Assembly (NCBI GenBank): GCA_036873755.1
Contig: JAVTVY010020352.1
Coordinates: 1 to 64,000, forward strand
DNA length: 64,000 nt
Direction: 5' to 3'
Origin: Hanleya hanleyi
Taxonomy: Eukaryota > Mollusca > Polyplacophora > Lepidopleurida > Hanleyidae
The translations under genes were made by a program, and so were the position numbers. Positions 23,788 to 34,398 of the stretch are shown in pieces (within the stretch, counting starts at the first letter, position 1; each line of letters begins with the position of its first letter). The notes beneath the pieces were generated by a model. It worked only from the letters and a program-made list of their open reading frames with translations. It was not told the DNA's origin and did no database searches.

Positions 23788-24213
23788 ATTGTAATGCAGG
23801 ATATTTACGTGTACATAATGTTTCCAAACTGCATGACAACTGCTAATGTAATTAATATACTTGCTTGATATTTATCTATTTGTTTTTCGCTCTATGTTTG
23901 GTTCTATTAACTTGCATGATGAGCATGTATATGTGTATTGATTCATTAGAACTGACGTTCTATTATTGCGCATGTCTATTACTGTTGAAATGTATATATG
24001 CATATCGATAAGCGTCAACAGGAAGTCCTTTCGGCAATAAACTGTGTTAATTTATTACGCGTCTTGGTGTCTATTCAATTAGACGAAGTTCATGTCTAGG
24101 GTGAAACGTGCTACGCGAAGTTTTGTATTCAGTATACATGTAGGATCATGTCTCTAATCAGACAAAGTTTATATTAAACTATAATCTCTAAAATACGGAT
24201 AGTAGTATATAAA

Positions 24214-24441
24214 GTGAAATTAGGTCGCATTTGCATAGTTTGATAGAGATAACGCTTGCTTGTGGAGGTCACGTTGAGGTCACCTGACCGGAACAGGAAG
24301 TGTCCTCTGACCCCTGCGCACCCTTTGTATCCGGTATTGTGCGCATGCGCAGGAGTCAAAGGGCACTTCCGGTTCCGGTCAGGTGACCTCCATAAGCAAG
24401 AGTTATCTCCACCTAAATATGCAAATACGACCCACTTTCAC
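24214..24441. mobile_element. Palindromic (foldback) repeat, copy 2
   Basis: Second copy of the element at 17321-17548, at offset 6893. Confidence 0.75.
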
Positions 24442-24544
24442 CTTTACCAATGTTAATCTATACGGGGAATGCCTGTATGGGGTAGGGGTGGTCGTTATTT
24501 TTTTTCTTGCGTAATTTACTATGGGGTGTCGCATCTTGTGTTTT

Positions 24545-24708
24545 CTAGTCTCACCACGATGAGAGGGATCTCGAAGCTAAGCGGTGAATTGTTTTGAAAA
24601 GTTCACGGAGATCTGATGGGGTGAATAGATCCATACTGACTCAGTCGAAAATGTGGGCCCCACTGGGAAACCTACTCATGGACATTAGCGGTATGTGTTG
24701 TAGCATCT
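24545..24708 (+). other. 5S rRNA-like sequence, copy 2 (tentative)
   Basis: Second copy of 17652-17815, with the same box-like pieces. Confidence 0.35.
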
Positions 24709-26835
24709 TACTCTAATTCTAAACAAATTTGAGAAACATTTAAACGGCAATAGGTAAAGTTTCTGAGATGAGAACCTACCAGTAGCTAATTAATATTCAG
24801 AACGATATCATACTTCGACCCCATACTTTTAGTAAAATGTTACAGTACCGGTACCGTAGATATTCTCATACTTGAAACAAACAAAACGAAACCTGTATTG
24901 CCGACTGACACTCGGTTCTCTTGTACAATCCGCCGTTAATTCTACATTCATTTCGTTTCATAGGTCCGGGATATTTATTCAAGTCCTGGATGGTGTGTGT
25001 AAAATCATGGACAGTGCAGACCAAAAAGTCTATGGCAGTCCGCTTATCTGTCTAAAGCTTCGTGATACAGACCATTTTCAGGGTTCACAACAACAACGTT
25101 GACATACCGAACGACTCGAACATGGAATACTCTAATATGTGTATAGTTTTATATTTCCAGAATATTCTTTCAATTCCATGTCAGTTAGGTTTCATAATAT
25201 AGATCATAGCTAATACTGAACAAAAAGGAAGGAATATGTTCAATGTTTTGGCCTACTTTTACGATGTTATTATGGCCCGTTATTATGGACGCGAATTTAC
25301 GGACGTCAGCTCAAAAATCTGCATGATCTTGCTGAACTTGTCACTCGATCAATATGGTTGACTTCCTCGAATAAAATTAGACGCCTTTATCAGAGTAGAG
25401 GAGATTTTCTGACATCATACACTGCCTTTTATGGAAACTATGATGAGACAACAAAGTTAATACACGGTAATAAATACGATCACTACGACCACGGCAAAGC
25501 GGTCCGCCATTTTGGATCTCCCGTGAAAATCGGCGCGACATTTAATTCGAACACTCGCGTTTTTCTGGAATTCTCTCGACAAATAATTCGAAAGTAGTTA
25601 ATTTTTTGAGTGGCGAGTTTCATCACTACATCGCGAATTAATAGGGAAATTACCGTAACATATCCTCGAGCCTCAGAAAATTTGCAGAGAGAGAATTCAA
25701 CAATATTTCAGCTAAAAAGCGACGAAACGTACATGTATGAGGTTATATAACTATTATACGGTGTGATCGATAAATAATCGATGACTGAGCAGGGAAATGG
25801 CTAAAATGAACATATTTGGACATAATCGCCCGAGAGTACGACGAATCCCACCCGTTGGATCCGTTTACCGAATGATAATGTTGATAAAGACGGAACTAGA
25901 CTTTTATGCCCATTTACACTCGATCTAACGCCAAAAGTTCGAAGGCGAGTGTGGCTAGCGGATTTGTGGAGCCTTGACAGTAAACCCCAAACGCCAACGC
26001 ATCCCTTAGATTACCCAGAAACTTTCTGGGTGGGTACCTGGAGGTACGTACACTAATGGCTCTTCAACTCGGGAAAAGTTTTATCGCTGGGCAGCAATGT
26101 TCACTCCGAATCCGCCATCTTTATCCGGTGAATAGCGTTGCTGACACGAAAGTTCCAATTATTTCGGCAAAAACCCGAGAGTTCCAATGATTGAATCTCC
26201 AGTGTGTATATTGTGCTAAGTTTCATCTCCCTAGGTTCAAGGATAATGTAATTATTCAGTTATTAATAAAATGATTCCCATTCCAGTTATTTTGTACAGT
26301 GGTTGCCATGGAAACAAAGTGTTTTACCAAAATACTGAAGGTGCTAGTTGGGCACTGTCCAGGTAAACCCTGCGAGGATTTAGGATTTACCTGCACCTGG
26401 ACCTGTAAGATGATACCTAGTACATGTATGCTTTAACCCAGACAATTGGAGAACACATTACCCTAGCTGTCTCCTTGGCTCAGCTGTCATGGATATAGGG
26501 AACAGCTAGGTCAGGTAAACGGTCGGGACTTGTCGGGGAGAAGGGGAGAGGAGAATTTGGGCCCATTGCATCAGCTCGTGACATATCAGAATGTGTAATA
26601 TTACTGCCAAGGCAGCGAACTGAGCTTGGGTAATGGAGATGAAAAGGGGAGATATGCAAGCTACTCTGAAGGAACGCATTCATGTAAGTTACTGTACAAT
26701 ATTTTGATACTTTCTGCTGTAAATGTACTTTACATGAGTATATGCATTTAATTTATTGATAAAACCACGAGCTTTACACAACTGGTGGATAAAATTGCCT
26801 ACAGCTGTAACCTAACTGATCATGGTATATGATAA
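24709..26835. other. Unassigned stretch in duplicated block, copy 2
   Basis: Repeat of 17816-19942; nothing recognised. Confidence 0.4.
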
Positions 26836-26918
26836 GGTCTCTGTAGTATAAGGTATTACATATCTCGACTCAGTTGTGGGTCGTGGGAAGAATGTCAGTT
26901 CAAGTCCAACCAGAGACC
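26836..26918 (+). ncRNA. tRNA-like sequence, copy 2
   Basis: Identical by eye to 19943-20025. Confidence 0.4.
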
Positions 26919-27492
26919 AGATCTGTTATCATGAATCATTCACATATAATTGGGAAAAAATTCATACTTTGTGATTAGAAAATGGATTTCAATCAGAAGA
27001 ATGCGAGATTCAATAAATAATGGCGGCCATTTTGGATTTTCGCCGCCAAATAGGATTTGATGCCAAATTCAGTGTGGCCCTCAGCTGAATGGCTGAATTG
27101 GAAGGTATATGCCAAGAATGGGGGAACCACTGAGAAAACTTTGACAGGAAAAAAAATGTCAGTTTATCTTGGCTGGGACCTATCTATCATGTCAAAATGC
27201 GATGAGGCCACTCAAGCAATGTAGGAGGGCCAGAAACAAGTCAACGACGGCGCTAAACAATTAAAATATTTTATTCAAGTAAGAGAAAATCAAGAAATAA
27301 CTATACTTCAATTCAAGTAATGTAAAGGTCCAGACAAATTACAGAAAACGTAAGGCCAACAAAGGTCTGTGTGCCAGTCTTCAAAATGCCATTTATCACT
27401 AGCAATGAAAGGCTGACGTCACGCCCAACTGCATTGTACTCTACTTAAATGTGTCTGCCTTCCAATGGGAGGCCCAAGCTTCTCATTGCTAG
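26919..27492. other. Unassigned stretch, copy 2
   Basis: Repeat of 20026-20599; nothing recognised. Confidence 0.3.
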
Positions 27493-28068
27493 TTAAGCCT
27501 ACCTGGCCTGGGGGGGGGGGCGGCGAAATGGCCCCCCTACCAAACTTTCTGCGCTATCTCCGGAACAACAAAAACTGGAGAGCTAAAACTCCGTGACTTT
27601 ATAGTTTATCATATTGCGGTCATTTTGAGCCCATTTGCATAACCCCCTGAGCAGAGGATCATGGGAAAATTCAAGATGGCGGTCACGTGGGGTACCAGAA
27701 AAGGGATGTTTTTGTCATATTTCTTCAAAATTTCTGCTTTTCCGTGATAAAAAGTTTGCAAAAACTATTTTATTTCACATCACATTAATATTTACTAATT
27801 TAGCATGCAGTTTTTTTGCGAAAAATTTGCATAAATAAATAATTCGGAAAATCTGACTGAAAAATCGACTTTTGACAATGACTCACTCAAAGCGGCGATC
27901 TTGGATATTTTTACATTTTCTGATAGATCTTGACCCAAGGGTGTAGTGTGGTAAGTTTCAGCTCCCTAGCTCAAGGGGTAAGAAAAATAATTAGGGAGGG
28001 CCATTTCGCCCTCCCCCCACCCCCCAGGCCACAACAGGTCCCAACAAGTCCAGGCCAGATAGGGTTAA
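27493..28068. mobile_element. TTAA (piggyBac-like) non-autonomous element, complete
   Basis: Flanked by TTAA at 27493-27496 and 28065-28068. Ends are inverted: CCTACCTGGCCTGG-type on the left, and the complement of CCCTATCTGGCCTGGAC on the right. Inside the ends, G-tract and CGAAATGGCCCCCC blocks oppose GGCCATTTCGCCCTCC. There is no transposase ORF. piggyBac elements use TTAA targets and CC(C/T)-starting ends, which fits. The right half is absent from the duplicated block, so only this copy and 40463-41048 are whole. Confidence 0.8.
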
Positions 28069-28579
28069 ACAATCATACAGCTGGTTAACAATCATACAGC
28101 TGGTTAACGTGATTAACGTAGACTCACATACGGCTTGGGAGCATGCGGCTTGGGAGCCGTATGTGAAAAGAACAAAGATGAATAATAACAGACTGACATA
28201 TGTCAATTATACATAGAAAATAATTGAATGGGACAGAAGTCGGATTAATAGCAAGTGCCAAGAGGTTCGACTAGCAAGAGAACTATAGTACAAAGGAATA
28301 ATTATACTGCCTATTGTTAACATGGCCAACTAAACAGCGATATGCCAAACCATTGACTCGATCAAGTTTAAACATGCTTTTGGTAAATGTTGTTATCTAT
28401 TCTGTAACCCCTGATAACTTACAACTATATATGTTTTGCTCGCTTGTGTATTCCATAACTCACTGATGAACATCTGGAAGATGTGAAAGCTCTTTGAGTG
28501 AATACAGTTTCAGTGATCACCCGTCATGCTATATTCGTATAGTGTTTTTTCTTGAAATATTTTACCACACTGCAATTTA
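28069..28579. other. Unassigned stretch with short repeats
   Basis: AACAATCATACAGCTGGTTA occurs twice in tandem at about 28068-28107. CGGCTTGGGAGC / GCATGCGGCTTGGGAGCCG forms a small repeat with a palindrome near 28131-28163. No gene recognised. Confidence 0.4.
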
Positions 28580-28600
28580 TTTATATATATATATATATGG
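28580..28600. repeat. (TA)n microsatellite
   Basis: Short run of TA repeats in AT-rich DNA. Confidence 0.8.
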
Positions 28601-28804
28601 CGTTGAGTGTATGGAGGGACAGAAAGACAAAAGACAAAGGAATTCTCCACGCGATTACAAGCACAAATTTAACAGTATATAAAATGACCAAAACAGATCG
28701 AAGAACTTGTAAGATACATAGACAATATCCTCCACTCCATTCTTTCCTTTTTATATCTCCCTTTGCTCTCTCTTTGTTATGTATTTATTCTAAAATGCAG
28801 CACT

Positions 28805-29000
28805 TGAAAAGATCTTAACTGAACAAAGAAATGTACTGTGAAATTTAAATAAAGCATTGAGTTGATGGACCGCGAAATCCGTATGGGAACCAGCCCTTAA
28901 CGTACAATTGTGAAAAGGAATAGCACCCAAACGTCGGGATATGAATGAAATATTGTTGAAAGCGACGTTAAATCATATATTCACTCACTCACTCACCCGT
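28805..29000 (+). mobile_element. Dispersed repeat 3' end and SINE-like CACT tail
   Basis: 28807-28912 closely matches 54615-54722, sharing AAAGATCTTAA, GAAATTTAAATAAA and GATGGACCGCGAAATCCGTA. Directly after it come TGTTGAAAGCGACGTTAAAT and CACTCACTCACTCAC, as at 9985. A third copy of the CCGCGAAATCCGTATG block follows the ATPase element at 36179. This is a transposed family with at least three copies in the window. Confidence 0.65.
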
Positions 29001-30437
29001 ACAATTTCAAACGATTTGTCAACACAGCCCAAGCAACCATCCCAGGGAAAGACCGCCCCTGTGATTCCAATGATCATACGACCCAGGTTAGAAAGGTTGA
29101 AAATATCATTATAAACCTCGTGTACTCTAGCTCGGGTTATATCGCATCATATAGCAGAAACCTTAACTTTTAAGCACAATAGAATATAGCCGGCCATTCT
29201 GTTTCCAGATACGTACACATCTCCACGTGCAATGTTACAGGCACGGATTTCTACAGACCAGTCATAGATTTTCCTAGACGTCTCTGTGTGTAAAGGGAAT
29301 GACACAAAGGCAAAGAAACAACCACGAGGTGAATAAAAAGTGAACTATTTCACTTTGGTGCTATCTATGGACTGAATGGCTGATATCGATAGTCGAACTT
29401 GTATATAGACATTTTTAACGGATAGTAAACCCTTGAAAAAAGTATGCTGTAAATGAAAGAACAGTTCCATCTCTGTCCGAAAGTATTTTTTATTTATTTT
29501 TCCGATTATTTTAAACCAAATAAAATGTATTTAATGTATGGGTTTGTATGGTGGTCTGTTACATTCAGTCCATTTTCCTATTCTCTCGGTCATTGTAGAT
29601 ACCTCAAAAATACTCATCGTTATGCTGGTTTAGTAGAGAAATAGACATCGATAAGAAAGTACTTTGAAGGTCTAACATGGAACATTATTGCTTATATAAT
29701 GGTTAAACAACAATGTACATAGATTACATAATTGAACCTAGATTATGCGAGTGGACCAAAATATTTGTTTGCCATTTCACTACAGTCTGTCTGTGCGCAA
29801 CTTCTTCATGATGCTCATGGCATGCCATCCCCCATAATGCAGGTATGTGTACTACGTACACTCCGCACCAGCCCCTGCACTCTGATTTGGGCAGTACAGT
29901 TATTTGTTCAAAGGGATGCAATATACGACTCATTGCTGACTTGTAATTTCTTCAAACATGGGCATATTCGGAAATGCCATGAGGTCACGAAGGCAGTTCG
30001 GAAAGTCTCTTAATAAACGACTGATCTTGGTCCTGACGAATTCATCTTCTGTCATGAGTCGGATTTGTCGGACGAACCATGACTAGGGATGATGAAGGTA
30101 TGCAAGGAGGTCTTCAACTACAACCTGGCCAAAGGTAAATATAGCAAAAATGTCAAATATATACTAGGGAGTGCCCCACTACGTTATTGGTGAATTAGCA
30201 AAGTTGGTTTTCACAGACCTGCAGATTTATTACCATATCTATATGTCTAGTCCATATTACAGTGTGTATTGCAGTATATTTGACGGAAGAAAATTTATAA
30301 CATCGAGGAATCTAAAAAATATAATGAGAAATGGCACTTGCGGGCAGTTTATCGGCTTTTTGGTTGAAAAAAAAATCGGAAAAATAAATAAAAATACTTT
30401 TGGACAATGATGGGACTTCTCTTTCATTTACAACATA
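29001..30437. other. Unassigned stretch
   Basis: Several ORFs of 60-93 codons on both strands (for example 29732-30013 plus, 30312-30680 minus) have no recognisable domain. The minus ORF at 30312 runs into the inverted repeat of the next element and is taken as chance. No RNA gene or element end seen. Confidence 0.4.
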
Positions 30438-30537
30438 CTTCTTCAAGGGTTTACTATCCTTTAAAATTTTTACTTCTCTATATTTTCTCAACTGTTTTAA
30501 ACCACAGTGTAAAAAATTATGAATAGAAAAAAGAAAT

Positions 30538-31490
30538 GTTAACAGTAGAATGTAATATGACAGTTCTGGACCAGGGAAGCCGGGGAAGCCGATGACGTCA
30601 TAAGTAGATCGAGGTGACGTCATAAATAGGTCGAAGTCGCGCGGTGTTCGTCTATCGATAGTATCACGAACATAGCTCAAGGGGGTTGTAGGTCAACGTC
30701 TGTTCACCGGACCGTGACAATAGCCCGAGATGTTTGCGGTGTTTCATGTCCGCTCAGCGGGCCGTGTAATTAAAAACAAAACAATTAAAAAAAGTAGGTC
30801 AATATACGAGGACAGTTCTGGGACAAAAATCGAATTAAAAGCAATGAAAAACAGGGAAGCGGGGAAGCCGATGGTCGACGTGTTGCGAGGTTGTAGGTCT
30901 GTTCAGCGGACCGCGTCGATAGCTCGAGGGGATGCTAATGAAAAATAATTCGTTCTATATTCGTTCAGCGGGCCGTGTCTATAGTTAGCGATGGAGCGTG
31001 ACTAATGAAAGCAGGCGACTAATTCGGGACCGAAGTCGTATTTATTCCTATGTTGATAGTGTTAAATGAGGCATGAAATGAGTAAATTCCTTAGTTATGC
31101 CCCGACAGCCTCTAAATTTTGTTTCGGAGTAAAAAAAAATTTGGATTTTTTTTTTTTTTTTTTGGACTTTGCCGATTTTCGTCGAATTTTCTACAAATTA
31201 CCGATGGCGATATCTCGGGAACTAAGAATGATAGCGACTCGCGGCTTACGGCGTCGTATTCCTCTCGTATAGATGCGCGATAAATGTCCTATACAATTTC
31301 ATCGCCCGACGGTATCTTTCGCCGCAATTAGACGATAATCGGTGTCACGTGATTCGGCGATTTCTCTCGAAATAAGCGACATACGCGCACGCTGTTTGCG
31401 GCGTTGTATTCCTCGTGTAGGGGTCTACCGTAAAGCTCCTATACGAATTTATCGTATCTCCGTAAGTTTCGCCTCTATTCGGCGCCGAAA
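30538..31490 (+). repeat. Left terminal inverted repeat of the ATPase element
   Basis: 953 bases matching the complement of 35202-36155 with scattered substitutions. It contains two TGACGTCATAA blocks near the outer end and four TTCA(G/C)CGG(A/G)CCG-type repeats at about 30704, 30750, 30900 and 30962. The inner end has two diverged direct repeats around CGGCGT(C/T)GTATTCCTC. Confidence 0.9.
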
Positions 31491-31909
31491 ACTTTTTCTT
31501 TGTAGCTTACCACGAATACTTCCCTAAGGTGTCATTACGACGACGCTTGTACCCGTGGACACGTGTGACTGATCACTTCTCGCGGCGTTCCTATCGAACC
31601 ATACGAAAATATCTTATTTTAGAAACAATATTATAGTAATTCCTCCTCATATACACAGACACACACACATAGGTTAGTAGGTCAAGTTGACGTGATATTC
31701 CTGTCAAAAGGTCACTTCCGGTCACCTATCTTTCCCTACATATCGGTCTGTTAAGCCTTATCCTAACGCCCTAGCATACCAGTTTTTCTTTCTGGGCAAA
31801 AACCCCGTTCTATTTATAGATCACTCGCAAGTAGTAGACAACGGGGAGTTTCGGAGGTGTAATGAAGAGCGTTTGGGGAGATGGACTACCTGGTAGAATT
31901 ACCTTAGCG
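31491..31909. other. Inner left spacer of the ATPase element
   Basis: Non-coding sequence between the inverted repeat and the microsatellite. It contains a short ACACACACAC run near 31660. No ORF of note. Confidence 0.4.
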
Positions 31910-32127
31910 TATGTGAGGAGGAGGAGGAGGAGGAGGAGGAGGAGGAAGAGTGAGGAGGAATGAGGAGGAGTGTGGTGGTGGTGGTGGAGGAGGAGGAGTG
32001 TGGTGGTGGTGGAGGATGTGTGTGTGTGTATGTGTGGGTGTGTGGTGGCGGTGGTGGAGGAGGAGGGGCAGGATGTGTGTGTGTGTCTGTGTGTGTGTGT
32101 GTGAGTGTGTGTGGTGGAGGAGGAGGA
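31910..32127. repeat. GGA/GTG/GT low-complexity tract
   Basis: Runs of GGA, GTG and GT repeats just 3' of the ATPase gene. ORFs on both strands here are artefacts of the repeat. Confidence 0.9.
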
Positions 32128-32184
32128 ATTATATGACTAGTATAAAATAGAGACAAGACAATACGAAGATTACTAAATAATCGC

Positions 32185-32190
32185 TTTATT
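32185..32190 (-). terminator. Polyadenylation signal for the ATPase gene
   Basis: AATAAA on the minus strand (TTTATT on plus), about 125 bases beyond the ATPase stop codon. Confidence 0.6.
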
Positions 32191-32314
32191 CATCATAGCA
32201 CTGCACAAATAATGAGCGAAAACTGCTTATATAAAATACATCTCCATTGCGGGTATCATTTCGACATGTAGCCTTCCATTCAATGTTTATGTACGAATAT
32301 TTCCACTGGGGTCT

Positions 32315-33742
32315 TTATTCGGAGTCCTCGATATCACCGTCATCGATCAACTTATCGAATAAGCATTTTCGCATCTTAATCGTCTGTCTGAGTGCTTCCT
32401 CGTAGTCTATGTCGTATATCGTTTGCAGACGCCTCGTTGTTTTCAAGATCTCGTTATGAATATAATCGGTTTGCAGCTTTTGCATGTTCACGAGGAGATT
32501 GCAGTATTTTTGACGTAAAGTCTTCATCATCGTTGGAGCATAATCCTCCATAGCATTTGCACCAGACTCATCCTCGTCGTAACCTTGGCTTGTATATCGC
32601 TGTTTTCTCTCGTCAATGTCAACCCTACAATCTCTCGCGATAGGTTTACCGAACATGTTTTTCCACACGTTATATTTAACCCGTTTCCGCAAGTGGGTAG
32701 GTAGATCTATTTCCCCAGAATGGTTGAGTTCGTCATCTGAACGGTATTTTCTCTTTCGTCGTTCCATTTCATTCCCGCTTCTATGGATCATCTGCGTCTG
32801 CTGGGACTCGTCATCATTTTCATTCCGTTTGAACCACGGTGGATCCGTCTTCGTATATAATCCCTCTCCCACTTGTTCATTCCTCTTAGCGGACCATGTC
32901 GGATCGTGAGATGGTATGCGTTGAATTTGAGTTGATGGATTAGGAATTGAGGCTGGACGAGGTGGCAGTTCTTCCCCTTTCACGAGTTCCTCATCGCCTG
33001 ATATGACGTTGGTAGACAGTCTGTCATTTTCCGCTGTATGGGGTTTTAAATCGATGAACAGATATCCGTACGGACGAGATGTGACTTCGCGAAATTTTGC
33101 TATGAAATGTGTCGTATCCCGAGGAAAGATCCGTCTCCCGAACGTGCTAATTTGCTGTCTATCAATAGGATTATTGAATAGAACGAAATATTGGCAGTTC
33201 AGCGTGATATCTCGGGATGTCTTGCCTTGAGGGAAGAGATTCTGAGTCAGATAAATTACGGACAAATTTCTGTGATGCGACCCTTTGGTGAATAGGTCGG
33301 CAACTTTTTCTTCGCGCTTTACCTCACCCATCAAATCGTCCAGAACAACAACGTTGGTTTGGCCAGGGTCGAAGTAATACTCTTCGCCTATGTCATGGGG
33401 TATGCCGGGGAGGAAGTTTACATTTTTCAGACTCGTAGATTCATAGGCTGACTGCCATTGACTGTAACACCATACGATGCGTGTTGGAGAGGGGTGGATA
33501 TTAGCAGATTCCAAAAAAATCATTACCCATGATGTCTTCCCACAACCAGTCGGGCCGCTGACGATCATAGTAAATGGATGTTGTGATGCTATTGAAAGAG
33601 CCATAGATGAAGTCTCGAGAGTACGTTTATACGGATGTTCTGCTTTTATCGGTTGAGTCTCCTGTTGGTGTATAAGTTGATGTCTCATCAGGTTATCTGG
33701 ACGCGAGAATGTTTTCTGACACACCGTACACTTGTTTGTCAT
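32315..33742 (-). CDS. C2H2 zinc-finger / A32-like DNA-packaging ATPase
   Basis: 475 codons. A classic C2H2 finger lies at residues 5-26 (C5, C8, H21, H26). It is followed by a P-loop ATPase with Walker A GPTGCGKT at 63-70, Walker B VVVLDD at 131-136 and TQN at 166-168. This order and spacing fit the A32-like branch of the FtsK/HerA superfamily, which pumps DNA into capsids of many dsDNA viruses and Maverick-like elements. Residues from about 240 to 475 are charged, without recognised domains. The N-terminal finger is unusual and may target the ATPase to DNA. The frame is intact, with a TATAAAG about 55 bases upstream and AATAAA downstream. The ATPase call is firm at superfamily level; the packaging role is inferred from family resemblance. 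Confidence 0.8.
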   Translation of the reverse strand: MTNKCTVCQKTFSRPDNLMRHQLIHQQETQPIKAEHPYKRTLETSSMALSIASQHPFTMIVSGPTGCGKTSWVMIFLESANIHPSPTRIVWCYSQWQSAYESTSLKNVNFLPGIPHDIGEEYYFDPGQTNVVVLDDLMGEVKREEKVADLFTKGSHHRNLSVIYLTQNLFPQGKTSRDITLNCQYFVLFNNPIDRQQISTFGRRIFPRDTTHFIAKFREVTSRPYGYLFIDLKPHTAENDRLSTNVISGDEELVKGEELPPRPASIPNPSTQIQRIPSHDPTWSAKRNEQVGEGLYTKTDPPWFKRNENDDESQQTQMIHRSGNEMERRKRKYRSDDELNHSGEIDLPTHLRKRVKYNVWKNMFGKPIARDCRVDIDERKQRYTSQGYDEDESGANAMEDYAPTMMKTLRQKYCNLLVNMQKLQTDYIHNEILKTTRRLQTIYDIDYEEALRQTIKMRKCLFDKLIDDGDIEDSE

Positions 33743-33796
33743 GTTGACGCTTCTCTGCCAAAACGTAGATTAATTCTAATATTACTTCTCTCTATA

Positions 33797-33804
33797 CTTT
33801 ATAC
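33797..33804 (-). promoter_or_regulatory. TATA-like box of the ATPase gene
   Basis: GTATAAAG on the minus strand, about 55 bases before the ATG at 33742. This leaves room for transcription to start about 30 bases downstream. Confidence 0.45.
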
Positions 33805-34233
33805 TATACGGTATATGCTCTTCCTCCTTTCCTCTTCCTCTTCCTCCTCCTCCTCCTCCTCCTCTTCCTCCTCTTCCTCCTCTTCCTCTTCCTCCTCTTC
33901 CTCCTCCTCCTCCTCCTCCTCCTCCTCCTCTTTCCGCGTTCCCTTTACTGGCGCTTGCACGTTTACTTTGTGACGCTGTCTACGGAGTTCTGCTTTAGCC
34001 TGCTCGACAACTCGCTGTGCCGGTGAAATTAGTTCAACTGTCATTTCTCTTGTACGTAATTTGTTATTTGAGTTCACCGTACTATTGCTTTGTGCAATAT
34101 TAAGAGAGTTTGGAGGTGAATGCACTCTCTGTCCCCCAATCACACGAATTTCCTCCTTTAGGTGAGCCCTACTCTTGTCTCGATAAAATTTTATCCACAT
34201 ATCTACATAGTCAAAATTGTCTTCTGCCGACAT
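33799..34233 (-). CDS. Glu-tract protein of the ATPase element, unknown role
   Basis: 144 codons. The first 100 residues look like ordinary protein (MSAEDNFDYVDMWIKFYRDK at the start; SPAQRVVEQAKAELRRQRHK further on, probably helical). A run of about 35 Glu residues follows, coded by a GAG/GAA microsatellite at 33830-33931, then a short basic end. No family is recognised. It lies between the PC4-like gene (166 bases upstream) and the ATPase gene, on the same strand. The Glu tract may vary in length between copies. An acidic tail could mimic DNA or bind a basic partner; that is speculation. Confidence 0.55.
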   Translation of the reverse strand: MSAEDNFDYVDMWIKFYRDKSRAHLKEEIRVIGGQRVHSPPNSLNIAQSNSTVNSNNKLRTREMTVELISPAQRVVEQAKAELRRQRHKVNVQAPVKGTRKEEEEEEEEEEEEEEEEEEEEEEEEEEEEEEEEEERRKSIYRIV

Positions 34234-34398
34234 GATGCGTTCAACGGTTTCTAAAGCAATGCAAAAATTTCTCTCATAGAGTTATGATATAGGTATAACA
34301 ACATGGAATGTCGTCAAGAGGTGTTTGACGAGGTATGGCGGACACACAGTTTATACAACGATTTAGTCTTTCTTCTAATGTTCACATTGTTCGAGTTT

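Larger units (their letters stand above)
20870..24060 (+). mobile_element. DIRS/Ngaro-type retrotransposon, copy 2 (5'-truncated by duplication)
   Basis: The second copy starts inside gag, so it lacks the gag ATG and the leader. All lesions noted in copy 1 recur here at +6893. Confidence 0.85.
13977..27757 (+). repeat. 6.89-kb direct tandem duplication
   Basis: 13977-20864 is repeated as 20870-27757 with a constant offset of 6893. I saw only two base differences (17008 C / 23901 G; 18137 T / 25030 C), so it is very recent or an assembly duplication. The left breakpoint is in gag; the right one is inside a TTAA element. Between the copies are five bases, TCCTA (20865-20869), followed by a shared AAAG. 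The junction can form the hairpin TTTCCT-AAA-AGGAAA at 20863-20877. Confidence 0.95.

Noticed and set aside
30312..30680. 122-codon minus ORF at the left edge of the ATPase element
   Set aside because: Spans the insertion boundary and the TIR, so it cannot be an ancestral gene. No domain.
31899..32156. ORFs on both strands in GGA/GT repeats
   Set aside because: Low-complexity artefact with no start context or conservation.
33635..33973. Plus-strand poly-Ser ORF
   Set aside because: It is the antisense of the poly-Glu tract of the minus-strand gene.
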